Assembly (NCBI GenBank): GCA_944389295.1
Contig: CALXLV010000028.1
Coordinates: 80,504-143,151, forward strand
Source of the DNA: an uncultured Spirochaetaceae bacterium
GTDB lineage: Bacteria; Spirochaetota; Spirochaetia; Sphaerochaetales; Sphaerochaetaceae
Reading direction: 5' to 3'
Length of the DNA stretch: 62,648 nt
Positions 54,657-62,508 of this stretch are shown here, in pieces. Made by a program: the position numbers and the translations under genes. Every line of letters begins with the position of its first letter. Positions within the stretch are counted from its first letter, which is position 1. The notes below the pieces were generated by a model. That model did no database searches. It was not told the origin of the DNA and worked only from the letters and a program-made list of their open reading frames with translations.

Positions 54657-55997
54657 TTATCCCGCCTGATATGCCGCTTTCCTTACATGGAAATAGTAAG
54701 GTATCTCATATAAAAGCATTGCAGACCACCCTATCGCACAGGCATATGCAATGGCATGAATACCGTAATGAGGAACAAGGATGAATGTGAAAACCACACG
54801 CAGGGATGTCTGAATGAATGTACCCAGAAGCGTCACCTTCATGCGCCCTATGCCGCGGAAGAATCCCTGTATGCCGTTAGTGAAAGCGGGGAAAACATAG
54901 AAGAATGCCATGGTCGAGAGATAGAGGCAGCCCTCCTCTATTACATCCACGGCCCCCGAACCGCTGACAAAAAGCGACATTATCGGACGGCGGAGAAGAA
55001 GGACAGCCGCTGCTATGAAGAGGAAGTACGCAGCCTCAAGCATAAGGCCTTTCCTGAATCCCTCTCTCATGCGGCGGGTGTTTCCCGCGCCCCTGTTCTG
55101 TGCCACGAATGTCGTTATCCCATGGCTGATGCTCTGTTCCGGAGTGAAGGCGAAGTCATCAACTTTCGTGACAGCATTGTAAGCCGCGATGACGGGCACG
55201 CCGAGAGTGTTAACGGAACTCTGTATCAGAAGTTTTCCGACAGGCTGGCACGCCTGCTGGAGGGCAGTCACAGAACCATATGAGAGAGTTGTTTTCAGCA
55301 GGCTTCTGTCCATCTTTATCTCCGAGACTTTCAGGCTGAGAAGAGGAACCCTGGCACGGATATACACAAAGCAGAGAAGCGCTGAAACCGCCTGTGCGAC
55401 TGTCGTCGTCACAGCCGAGCATGCAATGCCGAATCCCATATACCCTATGAGGAAGAGATCAAGAAGGCAGTTGAGCACGGATGAGGCCATAAGAAATTTC
55501 AGAGGCGTTCTGGAATCTCCGACGCTTTTCATTGCCTGTGAAAGCGCATTGTAGAAATATGTGAAAGGCGCCCCTATGAATATGATTCTCAGATACAAAG
55601 CCGTTATATCAAGGACGGATGACGGGACATTGAGCACACTGAGGAGAGGCCGGGCAAATATGATTCCGGCAGCGGCGACAACAAGCGAAAATATCGTTCC
55701 TGAGACAAGAAGCGTCGAAAGTTCCCTTTTCAGGCTATCGTTGTCCTTCGCGCCGAAGAACGAGCTCATAAGTACGCCGGCTCCGATGCAGAGGCCGGAG
55801 ATGCCGAGTATGAGAATATTCATCACAGGACCGGCCATACCAGTAGCGGCAAGAGCATCGGCGCCGATGAAGCGTCCCGCTATCATAGAATCCACAGCGT
55901 TGTAAGCGAGCTGGAACATATTCCCGAGAACAAGCGGAACGGCATAACCTGCAAGCTCACGGACAATGCTGCCCTTTGTCATATCCATCGACGGCAT
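54657..55997 (-). CDS. MATE family efflux transporter
   Basis: Twelve-helix inner-membrane antiporter of 446 residues. It opens with the family pattern LAGYAVPLVLGNMFQLAYNAVDSMIAGRFIGADALAATG and has the matching second-half segment LLIQSSVNTLGVPVIAAYNAVTKVDDFAF. It exports drugs or metabolites using Na or H gradients. Starts at 55997 or 55988 are possible. It is divergent from the DUF362 gene. Confidence 0.93.
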   Translation of the reverse strand: MPSMDMTKGSIVRELAGYAVPLVLGNMFQLAYNAVDSMIAGRFIGADALAATGMAGPVMNILILGISGLCIGAGVLMSSFFGAKDNDSLKRELSTLLVSGTIFSLVVAAAGIIFARPLLSVLNVPSSVLDITALYLRIIFIGAPFTYFYNALSQAMKSVGDSRTPLKFLMASSVLNCLLDLFLIGYMGFGIACSAVTTTVAQAVSALLCFVYIRARVPLLSLKVSEIKMDRSLLKTTLSYGSVTALQQACQPVGKLLIQSSVNTLGVPVIAAYNAVTKVDDFAFTPEQSISHGITTFVAQNRGAGNTRRMREGFRKGLMLEAAYFLFIAAAVLLLRRPIMSLFVSGSGAVDVIEEGCLYLSTMAFFYVFPAFTNGIQGFFRGIGRMKVTLLGTFIQTSLRVVFTFILVPHYGIHAIAYACAIGWSAMLLYEIPYYFHVRKAAYQAG

Positions 55998-56050
55998 AGG
56001 GCCATTGTAGCACTTGCAAGCGATGATGAAAGCGTGTTGAATACAAAGAT

Positions 56051-57145
56051 ATGGACAACAGGATATTCCTTATCTACGGCAAAGACCCGGGAAAAATGAC
56101 AAAAGCCCTGCTTGAGGCGGAGGATGCAGCCTCCCTCATCGGAGACAGGGGAAAGCGTATCGTCATCAAGCCTAATTTCGTCATCGCAGGTGATCCGAGC
56201 GACGGAGCGACAACTCATACAGAGATCACAGAGGCTGTGCTTGAGTATCTCAGGGACAACGGATTTGCAAACCTTGTGATCGCAGAGGGTTCATGGGTGG
56301 GCTCAGCCACGGAAGAGGCGTTCAGGCTGCTTGGCTACTACGGACTTGCGGAAAGATATGGTGCAGAGCTTATAAACACAAAACGCGACAGGTTCAGGAA
56401 AGTCACATCACATGGAATAACCATGGAGATATGCGAGACGGCCCTTGATGCCGACTTCATCATAAATCTGCCCGTGCTCAAAGGACACTGCCAGACCCTG
56501 ATGACGCATTCCATGAAGAATCTCAAGGGATTCCTGTCGGACAGATCGAAGAGGGACTTCCACAGGCTCGGCTTGATGAAGCCCATCGCCGCGATAGCCG
56601 ATGTAATCCGTCCAGGCCTCATAATCTCCGACAGCATCTGCGGAGACCTCGATTTTGAAGAGGGAGGAACACCGGTGGAGACAAACAGGATGATGGCTTC
56701 CACCAACTCTGTCCTCTTTGATGCCTTTGCAGCCGGCCTCATGGGATATAAGCCCGAAGATATCGGATACATCAAGGAAGCGGGAAAAATGGGCATAGGC
56801 GACATCGATCCCGCTCATGCAGAGGTGATAGAACTCAATAAGCCTGTCGCCTCATCTGCAAGGCCGAGGGGAACGGCCCAGCGTCTTGCAGCATACACAG
56901 CCCCAGATGATGCCTGCTCCGCATGTTTTGCCTCCCTCATACACGCCCTCAAGAGAATGGACGAGGAAGGACTTCTCAGAAAACTCGGCAGCAGAAAAAT
57001 AGCGATCGGACAGGGATATAAGGGAAAGAATCCTGAGATAGGCGTCGGAGTCTGCTGTTCCGGAGCTGATATCTCAGTGAAAGGATGCCCTGCCTCAGCC
57101 GATGCGATATTCAATATGCTGAAAGAGGCCGCACTCGGAAAATGA
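56051..57145 (+). CDS. DUF362 domain-containing protein
   Basis: Protein of 364 residues with the DUF362 pattern: VIKPNFV, TTHTEITEAVLEYLRDNGF, INLPVLKGHCQTLMTHSMKNLKGFL and SDSICGDL. The C-terminal third has Cys in APDDACSACFASLIHAL and CCSGADISVKGCPAS, possible metal ligands, but not a standard ferredoxin. It overlaps the following GNAT gene by four bases. Function unknown. Confidence 0.85.
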   Translation: MDNRIFLIYGKDPGKMTKALLEAEDAASLIGDRGKRIVIKPNFVIAGDPSDGATTHTEITEAVLEYLRDNGFANLVIAEGSWVGSATEEAFRLLGYYGLAERYGAELINTKRDRFRKVTSHGITMEICETALDADFIINLPVLKGHCQTLMTHSMKNLKGFLSDRSKRDFHRLGLMKPIAAIADVIRPGLIISDSICGDLDFEEGGTPVETNRMMASTNSVLFDAFAAGLMGYKPEDIGYIKEAGKMGIGDIDPAHAEVIELNKPVASSARPRGTAQRLAAYTAPDDACSACFASLIHALKRMDEEGLLRKLGSRKIAIGQGYKGKNPEIGVGVCCSGADISVKGCPASADAIFNMLKEAALGK

Positions 57146-57630
57146 CGGAGATAAGGGATGCCCTGCCGGAAGATGCCGCACGCATAGCGGAGATATACAG
57201 CTACTATGTGAATGAGACGGCGATATCATTCGAGTATGATGCTCCTGACAGCGCGGAAATGGAGAGTCGCATCAGGGAGACGAGCTCAGAATATCCTTTT
57301 CTCGTGCTAACACACGATGGAAAGATCGAAGGCTATGCCTATGCGCACAGATTCTCAGCCCGCGCCGCGTACAGGCGCAGCGCGGAGGTCACGATATACC
57401 TCGACAGGCACGCAGCGGGAAACGGCTTCGGAAAGAGTCTCTATGCATCGCTTGAGGAGAGACTGAAACCGCTCGGCATCCACAACCTCTATGCGATAGT
57501 CATGTATCCCGGCGAAGGAAGCGTTGAATTCCATGAGAAGATGGGATACAGGATCGCTGGCAAGCTCACCGATGCGGGAGAGAAGTTCGGAAAACTCTGG
57601 TCTGTGGTCTACATGGAGAAGCATATATGA
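57142..57630 (+). CDS. GNAT acetyltransferase, phosphinothricin acetyltransferase-like
   Basis: Acetyltransferase of 162 residues with the PAT/YwnH pattern: IRDALPEDAARIAEIYSYYV, TAISFEYDAP, GYAYAHRFSARAAYRRSAEVTIYLDRHAAGNGFGKSLY and EFHEKMGYRIAGKL. ATG at 57142 overlaps the DUF362 stop and its own stop overlaps tatD (ATGA both times). Members acetylate small amines such as methionine derivatives; the substrate here is unknown. Confidence 0.87.
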   Translation: MTEIRDALPEDAARIAEIYSYYVNETAISFEYDAPDSAEMESRIRETSSEYPFLVLTHDGKIEGYAYAHRFSARAAYRRSAEVTIYLDRHAAGNGFGKSLYASLEERLKPLGIHNLYAIVMYPGEGSVEFHEKMGYRIAGKLTDAGEKFGKLWSVVYMEKHI

Positions 57631-58409
57631 TCCTTGACAGCCACTTCCATGCGCTGTCTATGCGCAAGAGGGGCATATCGGAGCTTCCGGACGCTCTTGT
57701 GGGAATAGATGTGGGAACTGATCCCGGGGATATGAGCGAAAGAGCCACGGTTCTTCCCCCTTCTCCGCTTATCTTCGCCTCAGCCGGTTCAGGTCCGTGG
57801 AGGCTTGATTCAGAGAACTACGCATCACCAGAGGATGAAAGACAGCGTCTCATTGCCGACATAGAGGCATACGGCGCCGACGCTATAGGTGAATGCGGCT
57901 TTGACAATCACTGGAAATACGGAACGGCGGAAACTCAGCGCGATCTCTTAATGATGCAGGTCGAACTTGCCTCCTCTCTTGATCTTCCGATCATAATACA
58001 CACACGCGATGCGGACAGAGAGATCATCGCTGCTCTTGAGTCTGAATCATTCCGCTGCCGCGGCGTGATGCACTGTTTCTCATCAGATGAGGAAGTAATG
58101 AGAAAAGCTCTGGACAAAGGGCTCTATATATCATTTGCGGGAAACATAACGTACAAGGCAAACGAGAACATCAGGAGATGCGCCTCCTCTGTGCCATCCG
58201 ACAGACTGCTCTACGAGACGGATTCACCATATCTAGCACCTATGCCGATGCGCGGAAAGCCATGCATTCCCGAATATACCGAATACACGCTCTCATTCAT
58301 CGCAGAGCTCAGGAAAGAGGACAGGGAAGAATTGAAGGAGAAGGCCGTCAGCAACCTCTTTGAAATGCTACAAAGAAAGGAGACAGTAAGAAAGCTCGGC
58401 CTTTCCTGA
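57627..58409 (+). CDS. tatD: TatD family metal-dependent hydrolase
   Basis: Amidohydrolase-fold protein of 260 residues. DSHFHALS gives the first metal ligands, AIGECGFDNHW, IIHTRDADREI, RGVMHCFSSDEE and LLYETDSPYLAPMP the others. Family members are DNases or deoxyribonucleotidases. It is the third gene of a tightly overlapping set and converges with a membrane-anchored protein gene, overlapping by 42 bp. Confidence 0.9.
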   Translation: MILDSHFHALSMRKRGISELPDALVGIDVGTDPGDMSERATVLPPSPLIFASAGSGPWRLDSENYASPEDERQRLIADIEAYGADAIGECGFDNHWKYGTAETQRDLLMMQVELASSLDLPIIIHTRDADREIIAALESESFRCRGVMHCFSSDEEVMRKALDKGLYISFAGNITYKANENIRRCASSVPSDRLLYETDSPYLAPMPMRGKPCIPEYTEYTLSFIAELRKEDREELKEKAVSNLFEMLQRKETVRKLGLS

Positions 58410-59066
58410 GAGAAGATTCTCCACGCTGGCATCCCAGTCTATAGAGACCGCCGATTCAACCTCAGTTGTCTCCATCGCGGCCGCATCCCTTATGTCCATG
58501 ATCACATTCCGGCTGCCGTCATCACGGATAAGTTCCATTGAAGTTTCAGGCGTCAGCATCAGAAGAGTATCCGCACCGGAGGCGTCTACTGCGGAAACAA
58601 CCTGTCCGATATTCGCAGAGCTTATTCTTCCCATATAGGTGACGGGAACAGCATTTTCATTCAAAGCGGCAAGGTGGGAGGCAATGGCAGCTGCGCGCGA
58701 TGATGATTCTTCATAGATCACGGCAAATGAACCATCTGCGGCAGCACTCTCCCACATTCTCTCCTCATCAATGGCAAGCACGGCAGCAGGAGACTCCACC
58801 TCTTCCGCATCACGCCCGAAGAGATATGCCTCAACACCGGCAGGAACGGCTGCATCCGGTGCGACTATGACAAGATCAGCATTCCCGGCATTTCCTGTCC
58901 GCCTGTACTTAAAAAACGAATACGGCGAAGGAAGTCTGTAGCCGGGAGGAAATGAATCAGACGCAATGAACGCGACAGAAGGACGGGTGAAATGAAATAC
59001 GGCAAGGCTTGTGATTAGCACAAGTATTATGATTGCCAGAACCGTAATCAATCGTCTCCGCTGCAT
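58368..59066 (-). CDS. Membrane-anchored protein of unknown function
   Basis: About 232 residues from ATG at 59066. A basic start MQRRR and one transmembrane helix (LITVLAIIILVLITSLAVFHF) precede a soluble domain with alternating alpha/beta sequence (ADLVIVAPDAAVPAGVEAYLFG, SFAVIYEESSSRAAAIASHLAAL, ADTLLMLTPETSMELI). It resembles a periplasmic-binding-protein-like fold, but no family is recognised. It ends in TAG and overlaps tatD. Confidence 0.6.
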   Translation of the reverse strand: MQRRRLITVLAIIILVLITSLAVFHFTRPSVAFIASDSFPPGYRLPSPYSFFKYRRTGNAGNADLVIVAPDAAVPAGVEAYLFGRDAEEVESPAAVLAIDEERMWESAAADGSFAVIYEESSSRAAAIASHLAALNENAVPVTYMGRISSANIGQVVSAVDASGADTLLMLTPETSMELIRDDGSRNVIMDIRDAAAMETTEVESAVSIDWDASVENLLSGKAELSYCLLSL

Positions 59067-59118
59067 ACAGAGAGGATAACCGGCAGGGGCTGTGATAATC
59101 AACAAATGAGGGAAATAT

Positions 59119-59334
59119 TCACAGTCTCTCTCCCTCTTCTGTCCTTCCTCCCCGCTCGGCCCACTTCACATCACCGGCCTTGTAGCGCCTGAGATATTCC
59201 CGGACAGTATAGCGGTTAAGCCCCAGAGCAGAGGCGGTTTTCTTATAGCCGTTTCCCTCTCTGAACATAGACAGACATTCCTTCCGTACAGATGGCGGGA
59301 TACGTTGTCTCGGATGCTTACACTCAGATTGCAT
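59119..59334 (-). CDS. Stand-alone HTH protein (transposase OrfA / resolvase-like)
   Basis: A 71-residue protein consisting of a helix-turn-helix (IPPSVRKECLSMFREGNGYKKTASALGLNRYTVREYLRRYKAG) and a charged tail. It resembles the DNA-binding part of IS3 OrfA or Hin-type recombinases, but no catalytic partner is nearby. ATG at 59334 has GAGGGGG upstream. It begins just after the lipoprotein terminator. Confidence 0.6.
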   Translation of the reverse strand: MQSECKHPRQRIPPSVRKECLSMFREGNGYKKTASALGLNRYTVREYLRRYKAGDVKWAERGGRTEEGERL

Positions 59335-59349
59335 TTTCCCCCTCACCAT

Positions 59350-59388
59350 AAAAAGAAGTCCGCCAGTCTCTGAGATGAAACCGGCGGA
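59350..59388 (-). terminator. Rho-independent terminator of the lipoprotein gene
   Basis: TCCGCC (59388-59383) and GGCGGA (59364-59359) on the minus strand form the base of a stem with a larger loop, followed by CTTCTTTTT. It lies 25 bp after the lipoprotein stop. Confidence 0.7.
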
Positions 59389-59412
59389 TTCGGAATATCA
59401 ATGATTCAGCGA

Positions 59413-60030
59413 TCAAATTTCCTGATAGTGGAAATCATCGATATAGGCAGTTCCGCTTGTGAAGAAAACGAACTGGCCATAGACAGGATCGGTCTCAGCA
59501 GTGATGTTATCTGCGGTTGTTGTCAGAGCATTAGGTTCTGCATCGCCAACCTGATAGGTTCCATCAGTAAAATTTCCATCAGCATATGTGAACTTAACCG
59601 TCACTGTGGTCGGAGTGGTAGTCAGCGTCGACAGATCAACAGCATATCCCTCAATTGAACCGCCAATTTCAGCTCCGCCATCATAGAGCTGGGGAGAGAA
59701 TGACAGTGTCGAACCCTCTTCTACAGAAGCATCAAAGGTAACTGAATAAGTCCTTCCTTCCTCCATGGCAACCTTGTCACCAAGGTTTGTCCAGAAGTTA
59801 ACGAATACATCAGTTGATTTCACAACCATCTTGCCGTCAGAGACAGTAAGTCCCTTTCCTGCATCACCGGACCATCCATAGAATGAATCCTGAAAATACT
59901 TAAGATCATCAGCTGAATCAAAAGTCAGCAGCACATCGGATGATGCTTTCGGTGCCGGGGTATCATCATCACACGCCGCAAAGCTGAATACTACAGCTGC
60001 AGCAAGAAGAATCATTAGAAGTTTCTTCAT
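59413..60030 (-). CDS. Lipoprotein with a jelly-roll carbohydrate-binding-like domain
   Basis: Protein of 205 residues. The signal peptide is MKKLLMILLAAAVVFSFAAC with a lipobox (FAAC). After a short linker the rest looks like a CBM-type beta-sandwich (LLTFDSADDLKYFQDSFYGW, TYSVTFDASVEEGSTLSFSPQL, ending GTAYIDDFHYQEI). ATG at 60030 has GGAGG upstream; a longer frame runs through the poly-G tract and is not a real start. It is probably surface-exposed. Its promoter contains a G10 tract. Confidence 0.75.
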   Translation of the reverse strand: MKKLLMILLAAAVVFSFAACDDDTPAPKASSDVLLTFDSADDLKYFQDSFYGWSGDAGKGLTVSDGKMVVKSTDVFVNFWTNLGDKVAMEEGRTYSVTFDASVEEGSTLSFSPQLYDGGAEIGGSIEGYAVDLSTLTTTPTTVTVKFTYADGNFTDGTYQVGDAEPNALTTTADNITAETDPVYGQFVFFTSGTAYIDDFHYQEI

Positions 60031-60059
60031 TTCAAATCCTCCAGATTTCTGATACCAAC

Positions 60060-60090
60060 AGCCTACCCCCCCCCCGTTCATTTCTGTCAA
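60060..60090 (-). promoter_or_regulatory. Promoter of the lipoprotein gene with a G10 tract as spacer
   Basis: TTGACA at 60090-60085, then GAAATGAAC and ten Gs (60075-60066), then a weak -10 TAGGCT (60065-60060). The spacer is 19 bp; loss of two Gs would give the optimal 17. The ATG is 30 bp downstream. This matches known phase-variable promoters in which slippage in a homopolymer changes the -35/-10 distance. Confidence 0.6.
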
Positions 60091-60169
60091 GTCTTTTCTC
60101 CGTGCAGACTGTAATTGTTGACCGCATAGTGCCCAATGGGATAGTCTTATCTTGATAAGGAGGCGATCA

Positions 60170-61168
60170 ATGATCAGCTATAAGGAAGTCGGACTTGTCA
60201 ATACAAAAGATATGTTCGCCAAGGCAATGAAAGGTCACTATGCCATCGGAGCCTTCAACTTCAACAATATGGAACAGATGCAGGCAATCATCTCAGCCTG
60301 CGTTGAGACGAAGGCACCTGTAATTCTTCAGGTCTCAAAGGGAGCCAGGGATTACGCAAACATCAACATCCTCCGCAACATGGCGAAGGGAGGCGTAGAG
60401 TACGCCCATGAGCTCGGATGCGACATCCCAATCGTTCTTCACCTTGACCACGGTGATTCGTTCAAGACAGCTAAGGACTGCATCGACAACGGTTTCTCAT
60501 CTGTCATGATCGACGGTTCGCACCTTCCGTACGAGGAGAACATCGCCCTCACGAAGCAGGTTGTGGAATATGCCCATGAGCATGATGTCACAGTAGAGGG
60601 TGAGCTCGGAGTGCTCGCAGGAATCGAGGATGAGGTTTCCGCTGCGGAATCCCACTACACACGCCCTGAGGAAGTCGTTGATTTCGCGACACGCACAGGC
60701 GTTGACTCTCTCGCGATCTCCATCGGAACAAGCCACGGAGCTTACAAGTTCACACCGGAGCAGTGCACAAGAAACGCCGAGGGCATCCTCGTTCCGCCAC
60801 CGCTCAGGTTCGACATCCTCGCAGAAATCGAGAAGCAGCTTCCCGGATTCCCGATCGTCCTCCACGGTTCATCCTCAGTACCTCAGGAGTATGTGAAGAT
60901 CATCAACGAGTACGGTGGAAAGCTCGCAGACAGCGTAGGAATTCCCGAGGAGCAGCTGAGAGAGGCTGCCAAGTCCGCAGTCTGCAAGATCAACATCGAC
61001 TCCGACGGACGCCTTGCTATGACGGCAATGGTAAGAAAGGTTCTCGCAGAGAAGCCGGCAGAGTTCGATCCGAGAAAGTACCTCGGACCCGCAAGGGAAG
61101 AGCTCAAGAAGATGTACATGCACAAGAACATCGACGTTCTTGGTTCGGCAGGACATGCTCTTGACTGA
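60170..61168 (+). CDS. fba: Class II fructose-bisphosphate aldolase
   Basis: Zinc aldolase of 332 residues. GAFNFNNMEQMQAII, VLHLDHGDSFKTAKDCIDNGFSSVMIDGS, VEGELGVLAGIEDEV and IGTSHGAYKF are the family motifs, with the His and Glu metal ligands in place. It catalyses the central aldol step of glycolysis and gluconeogenesis. ATG at 60170 with AAGGAGG upstream is chosen over an in-frame start at 60152. A palindrome CTTATC-TT-GATAAG (60146-60159) lies just upstream. Confidence 0.94.
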   Translation: MISYKEVGLVNTKDMFAKAMKGHYAIGAFNFNNMEQMQAIISACVETKAPVILQVSKGARDYANINILRNMAKGGVEYAHELGCDIPIVLHLDHGDSFKTAKDCIDNGFSSVMIDGSHLPYEENIALTKQVVEYAHEHDVTVEGELGVLAGIEDEVSAAESHYTRPEEVVDFATRTGVDSLAISIGTSHGAYKFTPEQCTRNAEGILVPPPLRFDILAEIEKQLPGFPIVLHGSSSVPQEYVKIINEYGGKLADSVGIPEEQLREAAKSAVCKINIDSDGRLAMTAMVRKVLAEKPAEFDPRKYLGPAREELKKMYMHKNIDVLGSAGHALD

Positions 61169-61175
61169 CGTGACG

Positions 61176-61199
61176 GGGGCAGGACAATCCTGCCCCTTT
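61176..61199 (+). terminator. Rho-independent terminator of the aldolase gene
   Basis: GGGGCAGGA (61176-61184) and TCCTGCCCC (61188-61196) form a perfect 9-bp stem with loop CAA, followed by TTTC. Confidence 0.85.
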
Positions 61200-61215
61200 C
61201 ATATCTCCGGATACT

Positions 61216-61268
61216 TTGACAGAATGCATCCGAATATGATATATATAGCGGGTGTGGCTTTGCCACGC
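61216..61268 (+). promoter_or_regulatory. Promoter and leader hairpin of the infC operon
   Basis: TTGACA (61216-61221), an 18-bp spacer and TATATA (61240-61245). In the leader, GTGTGGC (61252-61258) pairs with GCCACGC (61262-61268), followed by CTATTTCTTT. Ribosomal protein L20 represses this operon in other bacteria by binding its leader, so the hairpin may be regulatory. Confidence 0.55.
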
Positions 61269-61317
61269 CTATTTCTTTATCTCAGAAGGTCAGATATCTG
61301 TACTAGAAGGAGTTTAA

Positions 61318-61845
61318 TTGGCTACCAGGGAGCTTAGAATCAATCGCCAGATAAGGGCGCATCAGGTGCTTGTCATCGATGAGAATGGAGTTCAGAGGGG
61401 AACAATGAGTGTCCCCGAAGCCTGCCGCTTGGCAGAGGAAGCGGGAATGGATCTCGTAGAGGTCTCCCCTAACGCCAATCCCCCTGTATGCAAGATCCTC
61501 GATTTTGGCAGATACCGCTATGAGATGGAGAAGAAGTCCAGAGAGGCAAAGAAGAATCAGACTGTAGTGAAGATCAAGGAGATCCGAATGCAGCCGAAGA
61601 TCGAAAAGCACGATCTGGAGACAAAGAGCAAGGCCATAGCGGAGTTCCTGCAGCAGGGAAACAAGGTGAAGGTCTCGATCCGCTTCCGCGGAAGGGAGCT
61701 TGCGCACCCTGAGCTGGGAAAGGCCGTTCTGGACAGGATTCTCGACACTCTCACAGAGATGGGAGTGTTGTATAATCTTGATAAAGGCGCTCTTATGGAA
61801 GGGAAGATGATGAGCATGACGGTCTCGCCTTCCCGGGGAAAGTGA
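61318..61845 (+). CDS. infC: Translation initiation factor IF-3
   Basis: IF-3 of 175 residues: RINRQIRAHQVLVIDENG, then DLVEVSPNANPPVCKILDFGRYRYE, IKEIRMQPKIEKHDLETKSKAIAEFLQQGNKVKVSIRFRGRE. The start codon is TTG at 61318 with AAGGAG five bases upstream. Rare starts are common for infC and let IF-3 limit its own translation (known in enterobacteria). First gene of the operon. Confidence 0.96.
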   Translation: MATRELRINRQIRAHQVLVIDENGVQRGTMSVPEACRLAEEAGMDLVEVSPNANPPVCKILDFGRYRYEMEKKSREAKKNQTVVKIKEIRMQPKIEKHDLETKSKAIAEFLQQGNKVKVSIRFRGRELAHPELGKAVLDRILDTLTEMGVLYNLDKGALMEGKMMSMTVSPSRGK

Positions 61846-61871
61846 AATAACCTCCGCATGGAGATTATATA

Positions 61872-61902
61872 CCGCAGCTTCAGGGGTTCTTGTTCCCTGC
61901 GG
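61872..61902 (+). promoter_or_regulatory. Hairpin before rpmI
   Basis: CCGCAG (61872-61877) and CTGCGG (61897-61902) pair, with AGGGG/CCCT inside. It lies about 28 bp before the L35 start in the infC-rpmI gap and may be a translational operator for L20. Confidence 0.4.
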
Positions 61903-61929
61903 CGCGATGAGAAGAGGTAGGTAGGAAAA

Positions 61930-62130
61930 ATGCCTAAGATGAAAACAAGAAAGTCGGCGTCAAAGCGCTACAAGGTGACGGGTTCTGGCAAGGTCATCTA
62001 CAAGAAGATGGGCCTTCGCCATATTCTCACGAAGAAGAGCTCCAAGAGGAAGATGGATCTCCGCAAGGCGGGCGTCCTTTCTAAGACAGAGACAAAGAGA
62101 GCAAAGTCAATGCTCCCTTATGCTAACTAA
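61930..62130 (+). CDS. rpmI: 50S ribosomal protein L35
   Basis: Basic protein of 66 residues, [20 protein letters not shown], with the [17 protein letters not shown] segment of L35. Second gene of the infC-rpmI-rplT operon. Confidence 0.97.
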   Translation: MPKMKTRKSASKRYKVTGSGKVIYKKMGLRHILTKKSSKRKMDLRKAGVLSKTETKRAKSMLPYAN

Positions 62131-62142
62131 GGAGCGTGTGAG

Positions 62143-62499
62143 ATGCCAAGAGCAGTAGACGGAACAAGACGTTCAGACAGAAGGAAGAAGATTCTCAATC
62201 AGGCCAAGGGCTATTGGGGAAGAAGAAGCACCAACCACCGCATTGCAAAGGACGCAGTCGCAAAGGCCGGACAGTATGCATACCGCGGCAGGAAGGAGAG
62301 AAAGAGAGATTTCAGGAAGCTCTGGATCGCAAGGATCAGCGCAGCAGTACAGGCGGAGAACCTCAACTACTCGCAGTTCATGCACGGTCTCAAGCTCGCA
62401 GGAATCGACCTCAACAGAAAGGCCCTTTCCAACATGGCAATCGAGGACAAGGCTGCATTCGCAGCACTCGTGGCAGAGGTGAAGAAGGTACTCGCCTAA
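62143..62499 (+). CDS. rplT: 50S ribosomal protein L20
   Basis: Protein of 118 residues, starting with the basic N-terminal arm MPRAVDGTRRSDRRKKILNQ, then GYWGRRSTNHRIAKDAV, AYRGRKERKRDFRKLWIARI and a C-terminal LNRKALSNMAIEDKAAF. Assembly protein of the 50S subunit and usual autogenous repressor of this operon. Confidence 0.97.
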   Translation: MPRAVDGTRRSDRRKKILNQAKGYWGRRSTNHRIAKDAVAKAGQYAYRGRKERKRDFRKLWIARISAAVQAENLNYSQFMHGLKLAGIDLNRKALSNMAIEDKAAFAALVAEVKKVLA

Positions 62500-62508
62500 G
62501 GAGGTTTT

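Noticed and set aside
54357..54713. 118-codon open frame before the MATE gene
   Set aside because: No ribosome site, no protein-like pattern, and it runs into the end of the MATE gene on the other strand.
60031..60090. Longer N-terminus for the lipoprotein through the G10 tract
   Set aside because: It would place residues before a normal lipoprotein signal peptide; the region carries promoter elements instead.
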